Source of the DNA: Deltaproteobacteria bacterium
Lineage (GTDB): Bacteria; Myxococcota_A; UBA9160; UBA4427
Direction of reading: 5' to 3'
DNA: 64,000 nt
Assembly: GCA_016713665.1 (NCBI GenBank)
Contig: JADJOR010000009.1
Location: 565,561-629,560, forward strand
Made by a program: the position numbers and the translations under genes. The notes beneath the pieces were generated by a model, which was given only the letters and a program-made list of their open reading frames with translations, was not told the origin of the DNA and made no database searches. Of this stretch, positions 33,702 through 41,912 are shown piece by piece. The stretch's first letter is position 1. Each line of letters opens with the position of its first letter.

Positions 33702-34751
33702 CTAGAAGCCGTAGGCGCGGCGCAGCTCCGGGTCGTTCTCGGCGAGCATGCGCGCGAGGCCGACCATGACGCGACACTGCTTGACCGTCGCGTCGTCCTG
33801 CATCTTGCCGTCGATCATGACGGCGCCCGTTCCGTCGCCCATCTCGGCGATGACCTTCTTCGCCCAGAGCACCTCGTCGACCGGGGGCGAGAAGACCTTC
33901 TTCGCGATGTCGATCTGGACCGGGTGGAGGCTCCAGGCGCCGACGCAGCCCATCAGGAACGCGTTGCGGAACTGATCCTCGCAGGCGACCACGTCCTTGA
34001 TGTCACCGAAGGGGCCGTAGTAGGGCAGGATGCCGTTCGCGGCGCAGGCGTCGACCATGCGCGCCATCGTGTAATGCCAGAGGTCCTGCTGCGCGGTCGC
34101 GCGCGGCGCGCTCTCGTTCGCCGGATTCGGGTCCTCGCGCACGAGGTAGCCCGGATGACCGCCGCCGACGCGCGTCGTCTTCATGCGGCGCGAGGCGGCG
34201 AGATCCGCGGGGCCGAGCGAGAGCCCCTGCATGCGCGGGGACGCGCTGCAGATCTCCTCGACGTTCGCGACGCCGAGCGCCGTCTCGAGGATCGCGTGGA
34301 CCATGATCGGCTTCGTGAGCCCCGCGCGCGCCTCGAGCTGGGCCAGCAGGCGATCGACGTAGTGGATGTCCCAGGCGCCCTCGACCTTCGGGACCATGAC
34401 GACGTCGAGCTTGTCGCCGATCTCGGTGACGAGCGTCGTCAGATCGTCGAGACACCACGGCGAGTCGAGGCTGTTGACGCGCGTCCAGAGCTGGCAGGTT
34501 CCGAAGTCCACCTCGCGCCCGATCTTCACGAGCCCCATGCGCGCGGCGACCTTGTTGTCGGCCTGGATCGCGTCCTCGAGGTTGCCGAGCATCACGTCGC
34601 ATTTCTTCGCGATCTCCGGGACCTTCGCCGCCATCTTCGCGTTCGACGGGTCGAAGAAATGGATCATGCGCGAGGGCTTGAACGGGATCTCGCGCAGGGG
34701 CGTCGGCGCACCGAGCGCCAGGGGCTTGAAGAAATCTTTCGCGCTTCGCAT
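33702..34751 (-). CDS. mcl: (S)-malyl-CoA/beta-methylmalyl-CoA lyase
   Basis: A 349-residue CitE/HpcH aldolase-family enzyme, the length of Chloroflexus-type malyl-CoA lyase. It carries M-L-G-N-L-E-D-A-I (metal-binding Glu-Asp), W-T-R-V-N-S-L-D-S-P-W (substrate Arg), VVMVPKVE, M-V-H-A-I-L-E-T-A-L-G-V (Glu ligand) and S-L-G-P-A-D-L-A-A-S-R-R-M-K (Asp ligand). It cleaves malyl-CoA or methylmalyl-CoA to glyoxylate plus acetyl- or propionyl-CoA. GAGGA precedes the ATG. It follows mtkA-mtkB and the small ferredoxin on one strand, which ties it to malate activation or the ethylmalonyl-CoA pathway. Confidence 0.9.
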   Translation of the reverse strand: MRSAKDFFKPLALGAPTPLREIPFKPSRMIHFFDPSNAKMAAKVPEIAKKCDVMLGNLEDAIQADNKVAARMGLVKIGREVDFGTCQLWTRVNSLDSPWCLDDLTTLVTEIGDKLDVVMVPKVEGAWDIHYVDRLLAQLEARAGLTKPIMVHAILETALGVANVEEICSASPRMQGLSLGPADLAASRRMKTTRVGGGHPGYLVREDPNPANESAPRATAQQDLWHYTMARMVDACAANGILPYYGPFGDIKDVVACEDQFRNAFLMGCVGAWSLHPVQIDIAKKVFSPPVDEVLWAKKVIAEMGDGTGAVMIDGKMQDDATVKQCRVMVGLARMLAENDPELRRAYGF

Positions 34752-34787
34752 CGGGTTCCTCGGTCGGGCCGCGCCGTTCGGACGCGC

Positions 34788-35006
34788 CTACTCGTAGAGC
34801 TTGACGATCTGGATCTTGCCCTCGGGCGCCGCCGGCAGACACAGGTCGCAGAGCACGCACTCGTCGAGGTTCGATTCGACGATGCGGACGCCGCCGGGCG
34901 TCGCCTCGAAGATCGAGACGGGGCAGATCTCCTCGAGCTTCTTCGCGATCTCGGGATCGCGGGCCACGCTCGCGTCGACGCGCACGTCGATGAATGTGCC
35001 GGGCAT
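34788..35006 (-). CDS. Small single-cluster ferredoxin-like protein
   Basis: A 72-residue cytoplasmic protein. The cysteines lie as E-I-C-P-V-S-I-F (C at about 28) and then E-C-V-L-C-D-L-C (C-x2-C-x2-C near residues 50-56), the order seen in FixX-like and single-[4Fe-4S] ferredoxins where the C-P cysteine supplies the fourth ligand. The usual C-P after the second motif is A-A-P, so only one cluster is expected. It lies between mtkB (41 nt) and mcl (36 nt) on the same strand, an unusual position since neither enzyme uses electrons. The partner is unknown; ETF-type or other reductases are possible. Confidence 0.75.
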   Translation of the reverse strand: MPGTFIDVRVDASVARDPEIAKKLEEICPVSIFEATPGGVRIVESNLDECVLCDLCLPAAPEGKIQIVKLYE

Positions 35007-35047
35007 GCTGAATCTCCTTCGCGCTTCGAGCGGCGGCTGCCCGCCGC

Positions 35048-35971
35048 CTAGCGCTTTCGTTCCGCGAGCCGCTTGCGGATCAGCGCCGGGATCTCCTCGA
35101 TCCGCTCGGCGACGGAGATGCCCGCCGCCTCCATGCGCTTGATCTTCTCGGCCGTCGTGTCTTCCTTGCCTTCGACGATCGTGCCGGCATGGCCGAAGCG
35201 CATGCCCTTCATCTCGTCCATGAAGCGACCGGCCATGAAGGCGACGATCGGGAGCCGCGAGCGGTGGGCGACGACCCACTCCGCGAGCTCGGCCTCCATC
35301 CGGCCGCCGGGCTCGGAGTAGATCGCGATCGCCTCGGTCTCGGGATCGGCCTCGAAGAAGGGCATCAGCTCGGCGTAGGTCGTCCCGACGATCGCGTCGC
35401 CGCCGATCGAGACGCAGGTCGATTGTCCGAGCCCCGCCGCCGTCAGCGTCGAGGCGATCTCCGTCGTCATGCCCCCCGAGCGCGACATCACGCCGATCGT
35501 GCCCTTCTTGTAGGCCTGGCGCGTATTCGCCGCCGGGCCGCCGACGCCGCCCATCTTGCACTCGTCGGGGGAGATGATGCCGAGGCAGTTGGGCCCGATG
35601 ATGCGGGCGCCCTTCATCTCCGCGTACTCGACGGCCTGGGCCACCTGCTTGCGCGGCACGTTCTCCGTCACGACGACGATCAGCTCGATGCCGCTGTCGA
35701 GGGCCTCGAAGATCGCGTCCTGCGTGAAGTTCGGGGGCACCGACACGATCGAGCCCGTGACGCGGATGCCCTTCTCCGCGTTCTTTGCGACGGCTTCGCG
35801 GACCGTGTCGTAGACCGGTACGCCATAAATGTCGCGCCCCGCGCGCCCCGGGGTCACGCCGCCCACGATCTTCGTGCCGTAGGCGAGGTTCTCGCGGGTC
35901 AGGTTGATGGCTTCGCGGCCGGTGATGCCCTGGACGATGATCTGGGTGTCGCGGGTCAGGAGGATCGACAT
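35048..35971 (-). CDS. mtkB: Malate-CoA ligase/succinyl-CoA synthetase alpha subunit
   Basis: A 307-residue SucD-family subunit. The N-terminal CoA-binding Rossmann domain (SILLTRDTQIIVQGITGREA, VVTENVPRKQ) precedes GPNCLGIISP and the phosphohistidine loop near residue 270, G-H-A-G-T-I-V-E-G. It forms acyl-CoA from a dicarboxylic acid with the ATP-grasp beta subunit encoded upstream. By sequence alone malate-CoA ligase (MtkB) and succinyl-CoA ligase (SucD) cannot be separated; the downstream malyl-CoA lyase favours malate-CoA ligase. Confidence 0.82.
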   Translation of the reverse strand: MSILLTRDTQIIVQGITGREAINLTRENLAYGTKIVGGVTPGRAGRDIYGVPVYDTVREAVAKNAEKGIRVTGSIVSVPPNFTQDAIFEALDSGIELIVVVTENVPRKQVAQAVEYAEMKGARIIGPNCLGIISPDECKMGGVGGPAANTRQAYKKGTIGVMSRSGGMTTEIASTLTAAGLGQSTCVSIGGDAIVGTTYAELMPFFEADPETEAIAIYSEPGGRMEAELAEWVVAHRSRLPIVAFMAGRFMDEMKGMRFGHAGTIVEGKEDTTAEKIKRMEAAGISVAERIEEIPALIRKRLAERKR

Positions 35972-35985
35972 GGGATGCTTCGCTC

Positions 35986-37191
35986 CTAACGCCGCAGCTT
36001 CGCGACGGCGCGGCCGGCCGCGTCGTGCATCGACACGCTGCGATCGCAGAAATCGACGCCGTACTTCTTCAGGATCTTGAACCCTTCTTCCTCCCAGGCG
36101 CCGGGAATGCGGAAGATCGCGATCGTCTCGGCGGGATCCTTGCCGGCCTCGAGGCAGCCCTTGATCACGCCCCGGGCGACGATGTCGACCCGGGTATTCG
36201 AGACGACGTTCATCATGACGGCGATCTTCTCGACGCCCGGCTTCGAGAGGATCAGCTTCGTCAGCTCCTTCGCCTTGCTCATCGAGGGATTGCCGCCGAT
36301 CTCGCAGTAGTTGGCGGGCTTGCCTCCGTGCTTGCGGACGGCGTCGAAGAGGGTCAACGAGCCGCCGCCGGCGCCGATCACGAGGCCGAGGTTGCCGTCG
36401 AACTCGACGACGTTGCCCGCGACGCCGCGGTGGTCCGCGGCGTTCACGCGGGCGCCGGCCAGCTCGAAGGCCGTCGGCGGCCGCGCCTGGCGCGTCTCGT
36501 CGTCGCCGATGCCGAGCTCGGTGAGCAGCTTCTTGTGCTGGCCGCGCGCTTCGGCCTCCATGTCGATGTGGCCGTCGAGGACGACGAAGCGGCCATCGGC
36601 GAGCTTCGCGAGGGGATTGATCTCGGCGAGGGTCAGGTCGTAGGCGAGGAAGATCTTCATCAGCTCGAAGACGATGGGGGCGAGCTTGTTGAGATCCGAG
36701 CCCGTCACGCCGGTCGCGGCGACGGCCTGCTTGGCGACGTGGGGCATCAGGGGAACGATCGTCGAGAAGTGGGTCTTCGAGACGTGGTCGGGATGGGTCA
36801 GGGCGACCTCTTCGATGTCGATCCCGCCCATGTCGCTGAAGACGCAGACGGGGCGCTTGGCGCGCCCGTCCCAGGTGATCGCCACGAAGTACTCCTTCGC
36901 GACCTTCGTCTTCTCCTCGACGAGGATCGAGCGGCATTCCTGGCCGTTCACGCGGATCGGGAAGATGGCCGTCGCCGCCGCCTCGGCGGCCGCCGCGTCG
37001 TCGGCGAAGCGCACGGCGCCCGCCTTCATGCGGCCGCCCGAGAGGACCTGGCTCTTGAGCACGACTGGCCCGCCGCCGAGCGCGGCAAAGGCGGACCGCG
37101 CCTCCTCGGGACGGTCGATCGTCTGGCTCTTGCCGAGGGGAAGGCCGTGGCGGCGAAAGAGGTCTTTCGCCTCGTATTCGTAGAAACGCAT
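35986..37191 (-). CDS. mtkA: Malate-CoA ligase/succinyl-CoA synthetase beta subunit (ATP-grasp)
   Basis: A 401-residue ATP-grasp subunit. The start M-R-F-Y-E-Y-E-A-K-D-L-F-R-R-H-G resembles SucC/MtkA; VVLKSQVLSGGR is the nucleotide-binding lysine region, and LAEINPLAKL, VLDGHIDMEAEA and the C-terminal G-A-G-G-G-S-L-T-L-F-D-A-V domain (NPSMSKAKEL, VVSNTRVDIVARGV) follow. It is diverged from both E. coli SucC and Methylobacterium MtkA. It heads the block mtkA-mtkB-ferredoxin-mcl-MFS-manC with gaps of 14-41 nt and is divergent from the NUDIX gene. The role as malate-CoA ligase is inferred from mcl. Confidence 0.8.
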   Translation of the reverse strand: MRFYEYEAKDLFRRHGLPLGKSQTIDRPEEARSAFAALGGGPVVLKSQVLSGGRMKAGAVRFADDAAAAEAAATAIFPIRVNGQECRSILVEEKTKVAKEYFVAITWDGRAKRPVCVFSDMGGIDIEEVALTHPDHVSKTHFSTIVPLMPHVAKQAVAATGVTGSDLNKLAPIVFELMKIFLAYDLTLAEINPLAKLADGRFVVLDGHIDMEAEARGQHKKLLTELGIGDDETRQARPPTAFELAGARVNAADHRGVAGNVVEFDGNLGLVIGAGGGSLTLFDAVRKHGGKPANYCEIGGNPSMSKAKELTKLILSKPGVEKIAVMMNVVSNTRVDIVARGVIKGCLEAGKDPAETIAIFRIPGAWEEEGFKILKKYGVDFCDRSVSMHDAAGRAVAKLRR

Positions 37192-37447
37192 CGCGCGGGC
37201 TCCGGGTGGGGACGGCCGACTCTATTCATTCGGCTCTTCCGAGGCAAGAATTCGAGACCTGCTCCGGCCGCGACTCCCGGTCTTCGCGCACGAGCTGCGA
37301 GTCGGAGAGGGCCCGGTCGGGTCGTCGTCCGCCGAGCGGATGGGCCGCATCGGGGGCCGATCGGCGACGGGAAACGTGATCCGGGCGTGGGCCCGGCCGT
37401 GTTACGCTGGCGCGCATGGGAAACAACCGACCGGTGGTCGCCAGGCG

Positions 37448-38158
37448 ATGAGTCAATCCGCTTACGGCAAGCCCCTCGACGAGAAGACGGCCGAGGCCGC
37501 GACCCTCGCGGCGACCGTGATCCTGCTCCGCGACGGCGAGGCAGGGCTCGAGACGCTGATGCTGCGGCGCAACTCGAAGATCGCGTTCGGCGGGATGTCG
37601 GTCTTTCCGGGCGGTCGCCTCGATCCCGCCGACTGGGAGGGACTCGCACCGGACGACGAGATCGGCGCCGCGCGACGGGCGGCGGCACGCGAGGCGTTCG
37701 AGGAGTGTGGCCTGCGGATCGACGCGGACACCGTGCTCCACTACTCCCACTGGACGCCCCCGATGGTCCAGATGCGGCGCTTCGTGACCTGGTTCTTCGT
37801 GGCCCGGGCCGGGGATGGCGAGGTCGAGATCGACCACGGCGAGATCCATGAGTCGACCTGGCTGCGGCCGACCGATGCGCTCGCGCGCCGGGAGGCCGGG
37901 GAGATCGAGCTCGCGCCGCCGACGCTCGTCACGCTGGTCGAGCTCGCGGTCCATGCGGACGTCGAGAGCGCGCTGGCGGCCATCTCGAAGCGCACGCCCG
38001 AGCGGTTCCAGACGGTGATCGCCCAGGGCGACGACGGGATGGTCGCGATGTGGCACGGCGACGCGGGCTACGCGACCTCCGACGCCCGTGCGAGCGGACC
38101 GCGGCACCGACTCGAGATGCCGAAATCCGGCCCCTGGCGCTACGAGCGGACCGACTAG
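37448..38158 (+). CDS. NUDIX hydrolase, NUDT19/CoA-diphosphatase-like
   Basis: A 236-residue NUDIX protein. LMLRRNSKIAFGGMSVFPGGRLDPADW leads into a box interrupted by an insert and ending A-A-R-E-A-F-E-E-C-G-L, as in NUDT19-type enzymes. This subgroup often cleaves CoA or acyl-CoA esters, which suits the acyl-CoA neighbourhood, but the substrate cannot be shown. The ATG at 37448 starts just before the fold; the upstream in-frame region is the promoter side of mtkA. Divergent from mtkA, convergent with mch. Confidence 0.85.
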   Translation: MSQSAYGKPLDEKTAEAATLAATVILLRDGEAGLETLMLRRNSKIAFGGMSVFPGGRLDPADWEGLAPDDEIGAARRAAAREAFEECGLRIDADTVLHYSHWTPPMVQMRRFVTWFFVARAGDGEVEIDHGEIHESTWLRPTDALARREAGEIELAPPTLVTLVELAVHADVESALAAISKRTPERFQTVIAQGDDGMVAMWHGDAGYATSDARASGPRHRLEMPKSGPWRYERTD

Positions 38159-38188
38159 CGAACGGCCCGCCTGGCTCGGCCCGCGGAT

Positions 38189-39304
38189 TCAGACGTAATG
38201 GCTGCGCCGCTTGACGGCGAGGGTCCGGTCGAGCTCGAAGATCTGGACCTTCTTCCAGCCGGGCGGCGCGTCGGCGTTCTGCTCGCCCTCGGCCCGCACG
38301 AACTTGTGGCCGAAGAGGCGTGTCGAGACGAGGCCGAGATCGGGGCGCGTCGGGTGGTCCCGCTTCTCGAGGATCTCGGTGGCGGCGAAGACGGTGTCGC
38401 CGGCCTGGAGGGGCGCCGTATGGCGGCCGGTGGTGTAGACGACGTCGCCGAGGGCGTTGTCGCCGACGTCGGGGCACGAGAGCCCGAGGCAGAGCGTGAA
38501 GGGAATGCCGCCGAACACGATCAGCTGGCCCCCGACGTACTGCCTGGGATCGACGTCGATCATGAACTGGTTGCAGTGGACCTGACTCGTGTTGTCGAGG
38601 ATCGCGGTGAGCGCGATGTGCTCGTCCTTGACCGTCCGGCCGCGGGAATGCTCGATCCGCGTCCCGGGCTCGAGGTCCTCGAAGAAGCTGTCCTGGCTCG
38701 AGAGATGGGCGAGCTTTGCCACCTTCGCCTTGCCCGGATAGGGCGGAATCACGAGCTCGCAGGGGATCGCGTCCGGGGCGACCTCGAAGCTCGTGACCTC
38801 GATCGACTCGTCGTTCTTGTAGACCTGGACCTTGCGCTGCCAGGTCGCGACGATCGCCTCGCTGGGCTCGCCGAGGTTCTTGCGCGCCGTCGATTGGACG
38901 TGGACGATGCCGAGGTTCGGCCGCGACGAAGAGGTCCGCACGCCGATCACCTTCGTCTCGACCTCGATCGTGTCGCCGACGTAGACGGGAGCGCCGAAGC
39001 GCATGTCGATGTATTCGAGGTTCGCGCGGGCGTTCTCCGAGACGTCCTCGACGGTCTGGCTGAAGGCGACGAGCATGACGAGGCCGGGCGGGCAGACGAG
39101 GCCCTCGAAGCCGTGGGCCCGCGCATAACGGGCGTTCTTGGCGAGGGGGTTGGTCGTCATCGCGAACTCGGTGAAGGTCGTGAAGAGGCCCTCGGTGATC
39201 GTCTTGCCGCCCTTGTGCCGGAAGAGCTGGCCGGGCTTGAAATCCTCGAGGAAATGGCCGGTCTGCTTGCGGATGATGCGGGGGCTGGCCTTCGGATCGC
39301 TCAT
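38189..39304 (-). CDS. mch: Mesaconyl-CoA hydratase (beta-methylmalyl-CoA dehydratase), MaoC-like
   Basis: A 371-residue double-hotdog MaoC-type protein. The N-terminal half has F-L-E-D-F-K-P-G-Q-L-F-R-H, LVCPPGLVMLVAFSQTVEDVSENARANL and the Y-V-G-D-T-I-E-V motif; the second half starts F-F-E-D-L-E-P-G-T-R-I-E-H-S-R-G-R-T-V with VHCNQFMID and YTTGRHTAPLQAGDTVFA. These segments match, from memory, bacterial mesaconyl-CoA hydratase of the ethylmalonyl-CoA pathway, which converts mesaconyl-CoA to beta-methylmalyl-CoA, the substrate of Mcl. The ATG at 39304 has AAGGAG upstream and is preferred to an upstream GTG. It lies 1 kb from mtkA but is not in the same operon. Confidence 0.85.
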   Translation of the reverse strand: MSDPKASPRIIRKQTGHFLEDFKPGQLFRHKGGKTITEGLFTTFTEFAMTTNPLAKNARYARAHGFEGLVCPPGLVMLVAFSQTVEDVSENARANLEYIDMRFGAPVYVGDTIEVETKVIGVRTSSSRPNLGIVHVQSTARKNLGEPSEAIVATWQRKVQVYKNDESIEVTSFEVAPDAIPCELVIPPYPGKAKVAKLAHLSSQDSFFEDLEPGTRIEHSRGRTVKDEHIALTAILDNTSQVHCNQFMIDVDPRQYVGGQLIVFGGIPFTLCLGLSCPDVGDNALGDVVYTTGRHTAPLQAGDTVFAATEILEKRDHPTRPDLGLVSTRLFGHKFVRAEGEQNADAPPGWKKVQIFELDRTLAVKRRSHYV

Positions 39305-39391
39305 CGGATGCTCCTTCACGGGGCGCGCGAGTCTAGACAGGGGCTATTCGGGCTGCCAGACGCGGCGGTCGGAGGACGGGGAGGGCGTAGC

Positions 39392-40213
39392 GTGACGAAT
39401 GGGGCGAGTGGGAGCGGAGGCGAGGGCGGCGAGGGCGGTCGGTCCGGCCGGGCGTTGGAGGGCGCGGTGCGAGCAGGTGATCCGCCGAGCGCGACCTCGG
39501 AGCGGGAGATCGGATTCGGGCGGCTCCATCAGCCGGTGGGGATCGCGTCGTGTCCGGGCATCGTCCTGGTCCACGACGTCTGGGGCCGATCCGAGCACAG
39601 TCGCGCCCTCGCGACGAAGCTCGCCGGCCGGGGCTTCGCGGTCGTCGAGCTCGACCTCTATCGGGCGCTGGCCGAGCCCCGGGTCCGCGATGCCGGCGAG
39701 CGGATCCGATCCCTCGACGACGAGCGCGTCCTCGCGGACCTCGACGCGGCGGCGGAATGGCTCGCGGCCGAGGCGATCTGTCGGGGCCGGCGGATCGGGG
39801 TGATGGGCGTCTGCATGGGCGGAACCTACGCGCTGCTCGCGGCCTGTCGGCCGTCGAAGTTCGCCGCCGCGGCGCCGTTCTACGGCGTCCTGTCCTACGA
39901 CCGGGCCATGTACCTCGGGCCGGAGGGGCGCGATCGCGTCCGCAAACCGGCCTCGCCGATCGAGCGGGCGCCGGCGCTCTGCATGCCGGTGATCGCCGCC
40001 TTCGGCTGCGAAGACGGCTTCGTGCCCCTCGCCGACGTCGATCTGCTCGAGGCGGGCTTCGCCCGGAGCGGCGCGATCCATCGGGTCGATCGCTACACCG
40101 GGGCGGGTCATGCCTTTCTCAACGAGACGCGCCCGGACGCCTACCGGCCCGAGATCGCGGCGAAGGCCCTGGCGCGGGCCGTCGACTTCCTCCACGCGCA
40201 CCTCGACCCCTGA
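39392..40213 (+). CDS. Dienelactone hydrolase family protein
   Basis: A 273-residue alpha/beta-hydrolase of the dienelactone hydrolase family, with a Gly/Ser-rich leader of about 45 residues. The nucleophile elbow is G-V-C-M-G-G with Cys as nucleophile, the acid is in GCEDGF and the His in G-A-G-H-A-F, giving the C-D-H triad of true DLH. The V-H-D-V-W-G segment forms the oxyanion region. It would hydrolyse a lactone or ester in the cytoplasm. The GTG start is the first after a stop; the leader makes the true start uncertain. The stop sits inside a 19-bp repeat array. Confidence 0.82.
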   Translation: MTNGASGSGGEGGEGGRSGRALEGAVRAGDPPSATSEREIGFGRLHQPVGIASCPGIVLVHDVWGRSEHSRALATKLAGRGFAVVELDLYRALAEPRVRDAGERIRSLDDERVLADLDAAAEWLAAEAICRGRRIGVMGVCMGGTYALLAACRPSKFAAAAPFYGVLSYDRAMYLGPEGRDRVRKPASPIERAPALCMPVIAAFGCEDGFVPLADVDLLEAGFARSGAIHRVDRYTGAGHAFLNETRPDAYRPEIAAKALARAVDFLHAHLDP

Positions 40214-40268
40214 TCAGACGAAGGGAAAGGCATCAGGCGAAGGGAAAGGCATCAGGCGAAGGGGCAGG
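40213..40268. repeat. 19-bp tandem repeat between convergent stop codons
   Basis: Units at 40213-40231, 40232-40250 and 40251-40268 (the last 18 bp) share ATCAGGCGAAGGG; a degenerate fourth unit starts at 40269. The array links the TGA of the dienelactone hydrolase gene (40211-40213) to the TGA of the PAS gene (40270-40272). Each unit contains a TCA on the plus strand, i.e. a TGA on the minus strand. Confidence 0.85.
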
Positions 40269-40269
40269 A

Positions 40270-41049
40270 TCAGGCGAGGGGGCGGGCGTCGACCAGCGCC
40301 TCGACCTTGTTGTCGGGGCGGGCGATCACGAGGGCGACCGGCCGATTCGTGCTGCGCAGGAAGCGCGTGGCCGAGACTTCGAGGCGGATCCGGCGCCCTT
40401 CCCGATCCTGCATCGTGGCGGCGAAGACGTGATGGTCCTGGCCTTCCGCGAGGCCGTCCAGCGAGGTCCACCAGGGTCCCTGGGCATCGCCGGGGACGAA
40501 GGCATTGAACTCGAGGCCGATCAGGGCGTCACGGGCGACACCGAGGGCCGCGCCCGCGGCGGGATTCGCATCGAGAATCTCGCCCGAGTCGACCTCGATC
40601 GCGAAGTACAGGTCGGCGATGCGATCGATCGCGGCCGCGATCGCGCGGCGGGACGCGCGGGGCGGGCCGCTCGTCTTGCGGGTCTGGCCCGTCGTGCGGA
40701 TCGCGAAGCGGAAATGTTCGATCAGCGGACGCAGGGTCTCGATGACCAGTGTGCGATCGGGGCCCGCCATCTCGCTCGCGACCTCGGCCCAACATGCGAG
40801 CAGCGCCATCACGCGGCGTTCGTTCGGTCTCAGGCCCTCGAGGACCGGGCGCGGCGCTGCACCGCGCACCAGCGCGGTCGAGACGAAGGTCCGAAAGCGC
40901 CGCAGGGTTTCCGCTTCGGGGCCTGATGCCGCGGGTGCGGCTGCCCCGAGACGCGCCTGCATCACGCGTTCGATCTCGATCCGCTTGGCCATCAGCCAAT
41001 TGGCGAGATCGCGGTTCACAATGCCTGAAACACCGTTGTCCACGCGCAC
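40270..41049 (-). CDS. PAS-domain signalling protein
   Basis: A 259-residue protein. The first 125 residues are alpha-helical with no recognised family. From about 135 a PAS domain is visible: ADLYFAIEVDSGEILDANPAAGAALG, then GLEFNAFVPGDAQGPW and, after a loop, RRIRLEVSATRF. No output domain (kinase, GGDEF, EAL) follows, so it is a sensory or adaptor protein. The GTG start is taken as given; another GTG lies two codons later. It is divergent from the PilZ gene and may share its control region. Confidence 0.75.
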   Translation of the reverse strand: MRVDNGVSGIVNRDLANWLMAKRIEIERVMQARLGAAAPAASGPEAETLRRFRTFVSTALVRGAAPRPVLEGLRPNERRVMALLACWAEVASEMAGPDRTLVIETLRPLIEHFRFAIRTTGQTRKTSGPPRASRRAIAAAIDRIADLYFAIEVDSGEILDANPAAGAALGVARDALIGLEFNAFVPGDAQGPWWTSLDGLAEGQDHHVFAATMQDREGRRIRLEVSATRFLRSTNRPVALVIARPDNKVEALVDARPLA

Positions 41050-41084
41050 AAGCTAGCAGGATGCGGCGAAAACCCCTGGATCCC

Positions 41085-41101
41085 GATCACATTTTGATCA
41101 C
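41085..41101. promoter_or_regulatory. Direct repeat GATCAC with 11-bp period in a divergent promoter region
   Basis: GATCAC occurs at 41085-41090 and 41096-41101, one helical turn apart, in an AT-richer island between the PAS and PilZ genes. It could be an operator for both. Only the pattern is seen. Confidence 0.3.
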
Positions 41102-41210
41102 CAAGTCAGGGAAATTTCTCAGAACCGAGGCGCCTTTCCCCGCAGGTCAAAACTTTGGTTCGAGGGATTCCGCCCTCAACTGAGACCATGGGCGGCCCGA
41201 TCGGATCGCC

Positions 41211-41888
41211 ATGCAAAGCGAAGCCCCGACTCCGACGGCGCCGACGGCCCCGACTCGAACCATCCTCATCCACGCGTCCCGCGACGCGCTCGGTCCGATG
41301 ACCGACGTGATCCTGGCGAAGCTCGGTTATGCGATCGTGCAGCCCGATTCGTTCGAATCGCTGCGCAGCGAGAGCCCCGATCTCCGCCCGGATCTCCTGC
41401 TCGTCGACGAGCGACGACTCGTCGAGGCCGCCGCCTACGACGACGAGGGCGAAGGCGAGATCCCGATCATCCTCCTGACGGGTCAGCACGGCGCGACCGG
41501 CGCGGACTCCCGCATCGTCGGCGCGGTCAAGCGGCCCGCGGGCATGCACGACCTCTACCGCCTGCTCCAGCAGGTCTTCGAGGACACCCCGCGCTCGACC
41601 CCGCGCATCGCGACGCAGCTGCGCGCCCAGTGCAGTCGCGGCGATCGCAGCTGGGAGGGGCGGGTCCTGTCGCTGTCGCAGAACGGCTGTCTGATCCGCA
41701 GCCCGGAGACGATCCAGCTCGGCCAGAAGATCCAGCTCGCCGTCGAGCTGCCGAGAGCCGGCGAGATCGCCCTCGAGGCCGAGGCGTCCTACCAGCTCCT
41801 GCCCGACATCGGTCTGGTGTTCAGCGCCGTGCCCGCGGCCCAGCGACACACGATCGAGCGCTTCGTCGCCCAGGCGCTGCTCGGCTAG
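41211..41888 (+). CDS. Receiver-like/PilZ domain protein
   Basis: A 225-residue protein with two parts. Residues 17-115 resemble a degenerate response-regulator fold: ILIHASRDALGPMTDVILAKLGYAI, LLLVDE, IPIILLTGQHG, VGAVKRPAG. Residues 125-220 form a PilZ domain (RIATQLRAQCSRG, VLSLSQNGCLIRSPETIQLGQ), with a weakened R-x3-R and N-x-S-x2-G motif, so c-di-GMP binding is uncertain. It may link c-di-GMP to motility or surface behaviour. It is divergent from the PAS gene. Confidence 0.78.
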   Translation: MQSEAPTPTAPTAPTRTILIHASRDALGPMTDVILAKLGYAIVQPDSFESLRSESPDLRPDLLLVDERRLVEAAAYDDEGEGEIPIILLTGQHGATGADSRIVGAVKRPAGMHDLYRLLQQVFEDTPRSTPRIATQLRAQCSRGDRSWEGRVLSLSQNGCLIRSPETIQLGQKIQLAVELPRAGEIALEAEASYQLLPDIGLVFSAVPAAQRHTIERFVAQALLG

Positions 41889-41912
41889 GTCGCTCGAGCC
41901 TCAGACCTTCGC

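Noticed and set aside
35048..37191. Ordinary TCA-cycle succinyl-CoA synthetase (sucCD)
   Set aside because: Sequence alone does not exclude it, but the same-strand malyl-CoA lyase and divergence of the beta subunit favour a malate-CoA ligase. Kept as the alternative.
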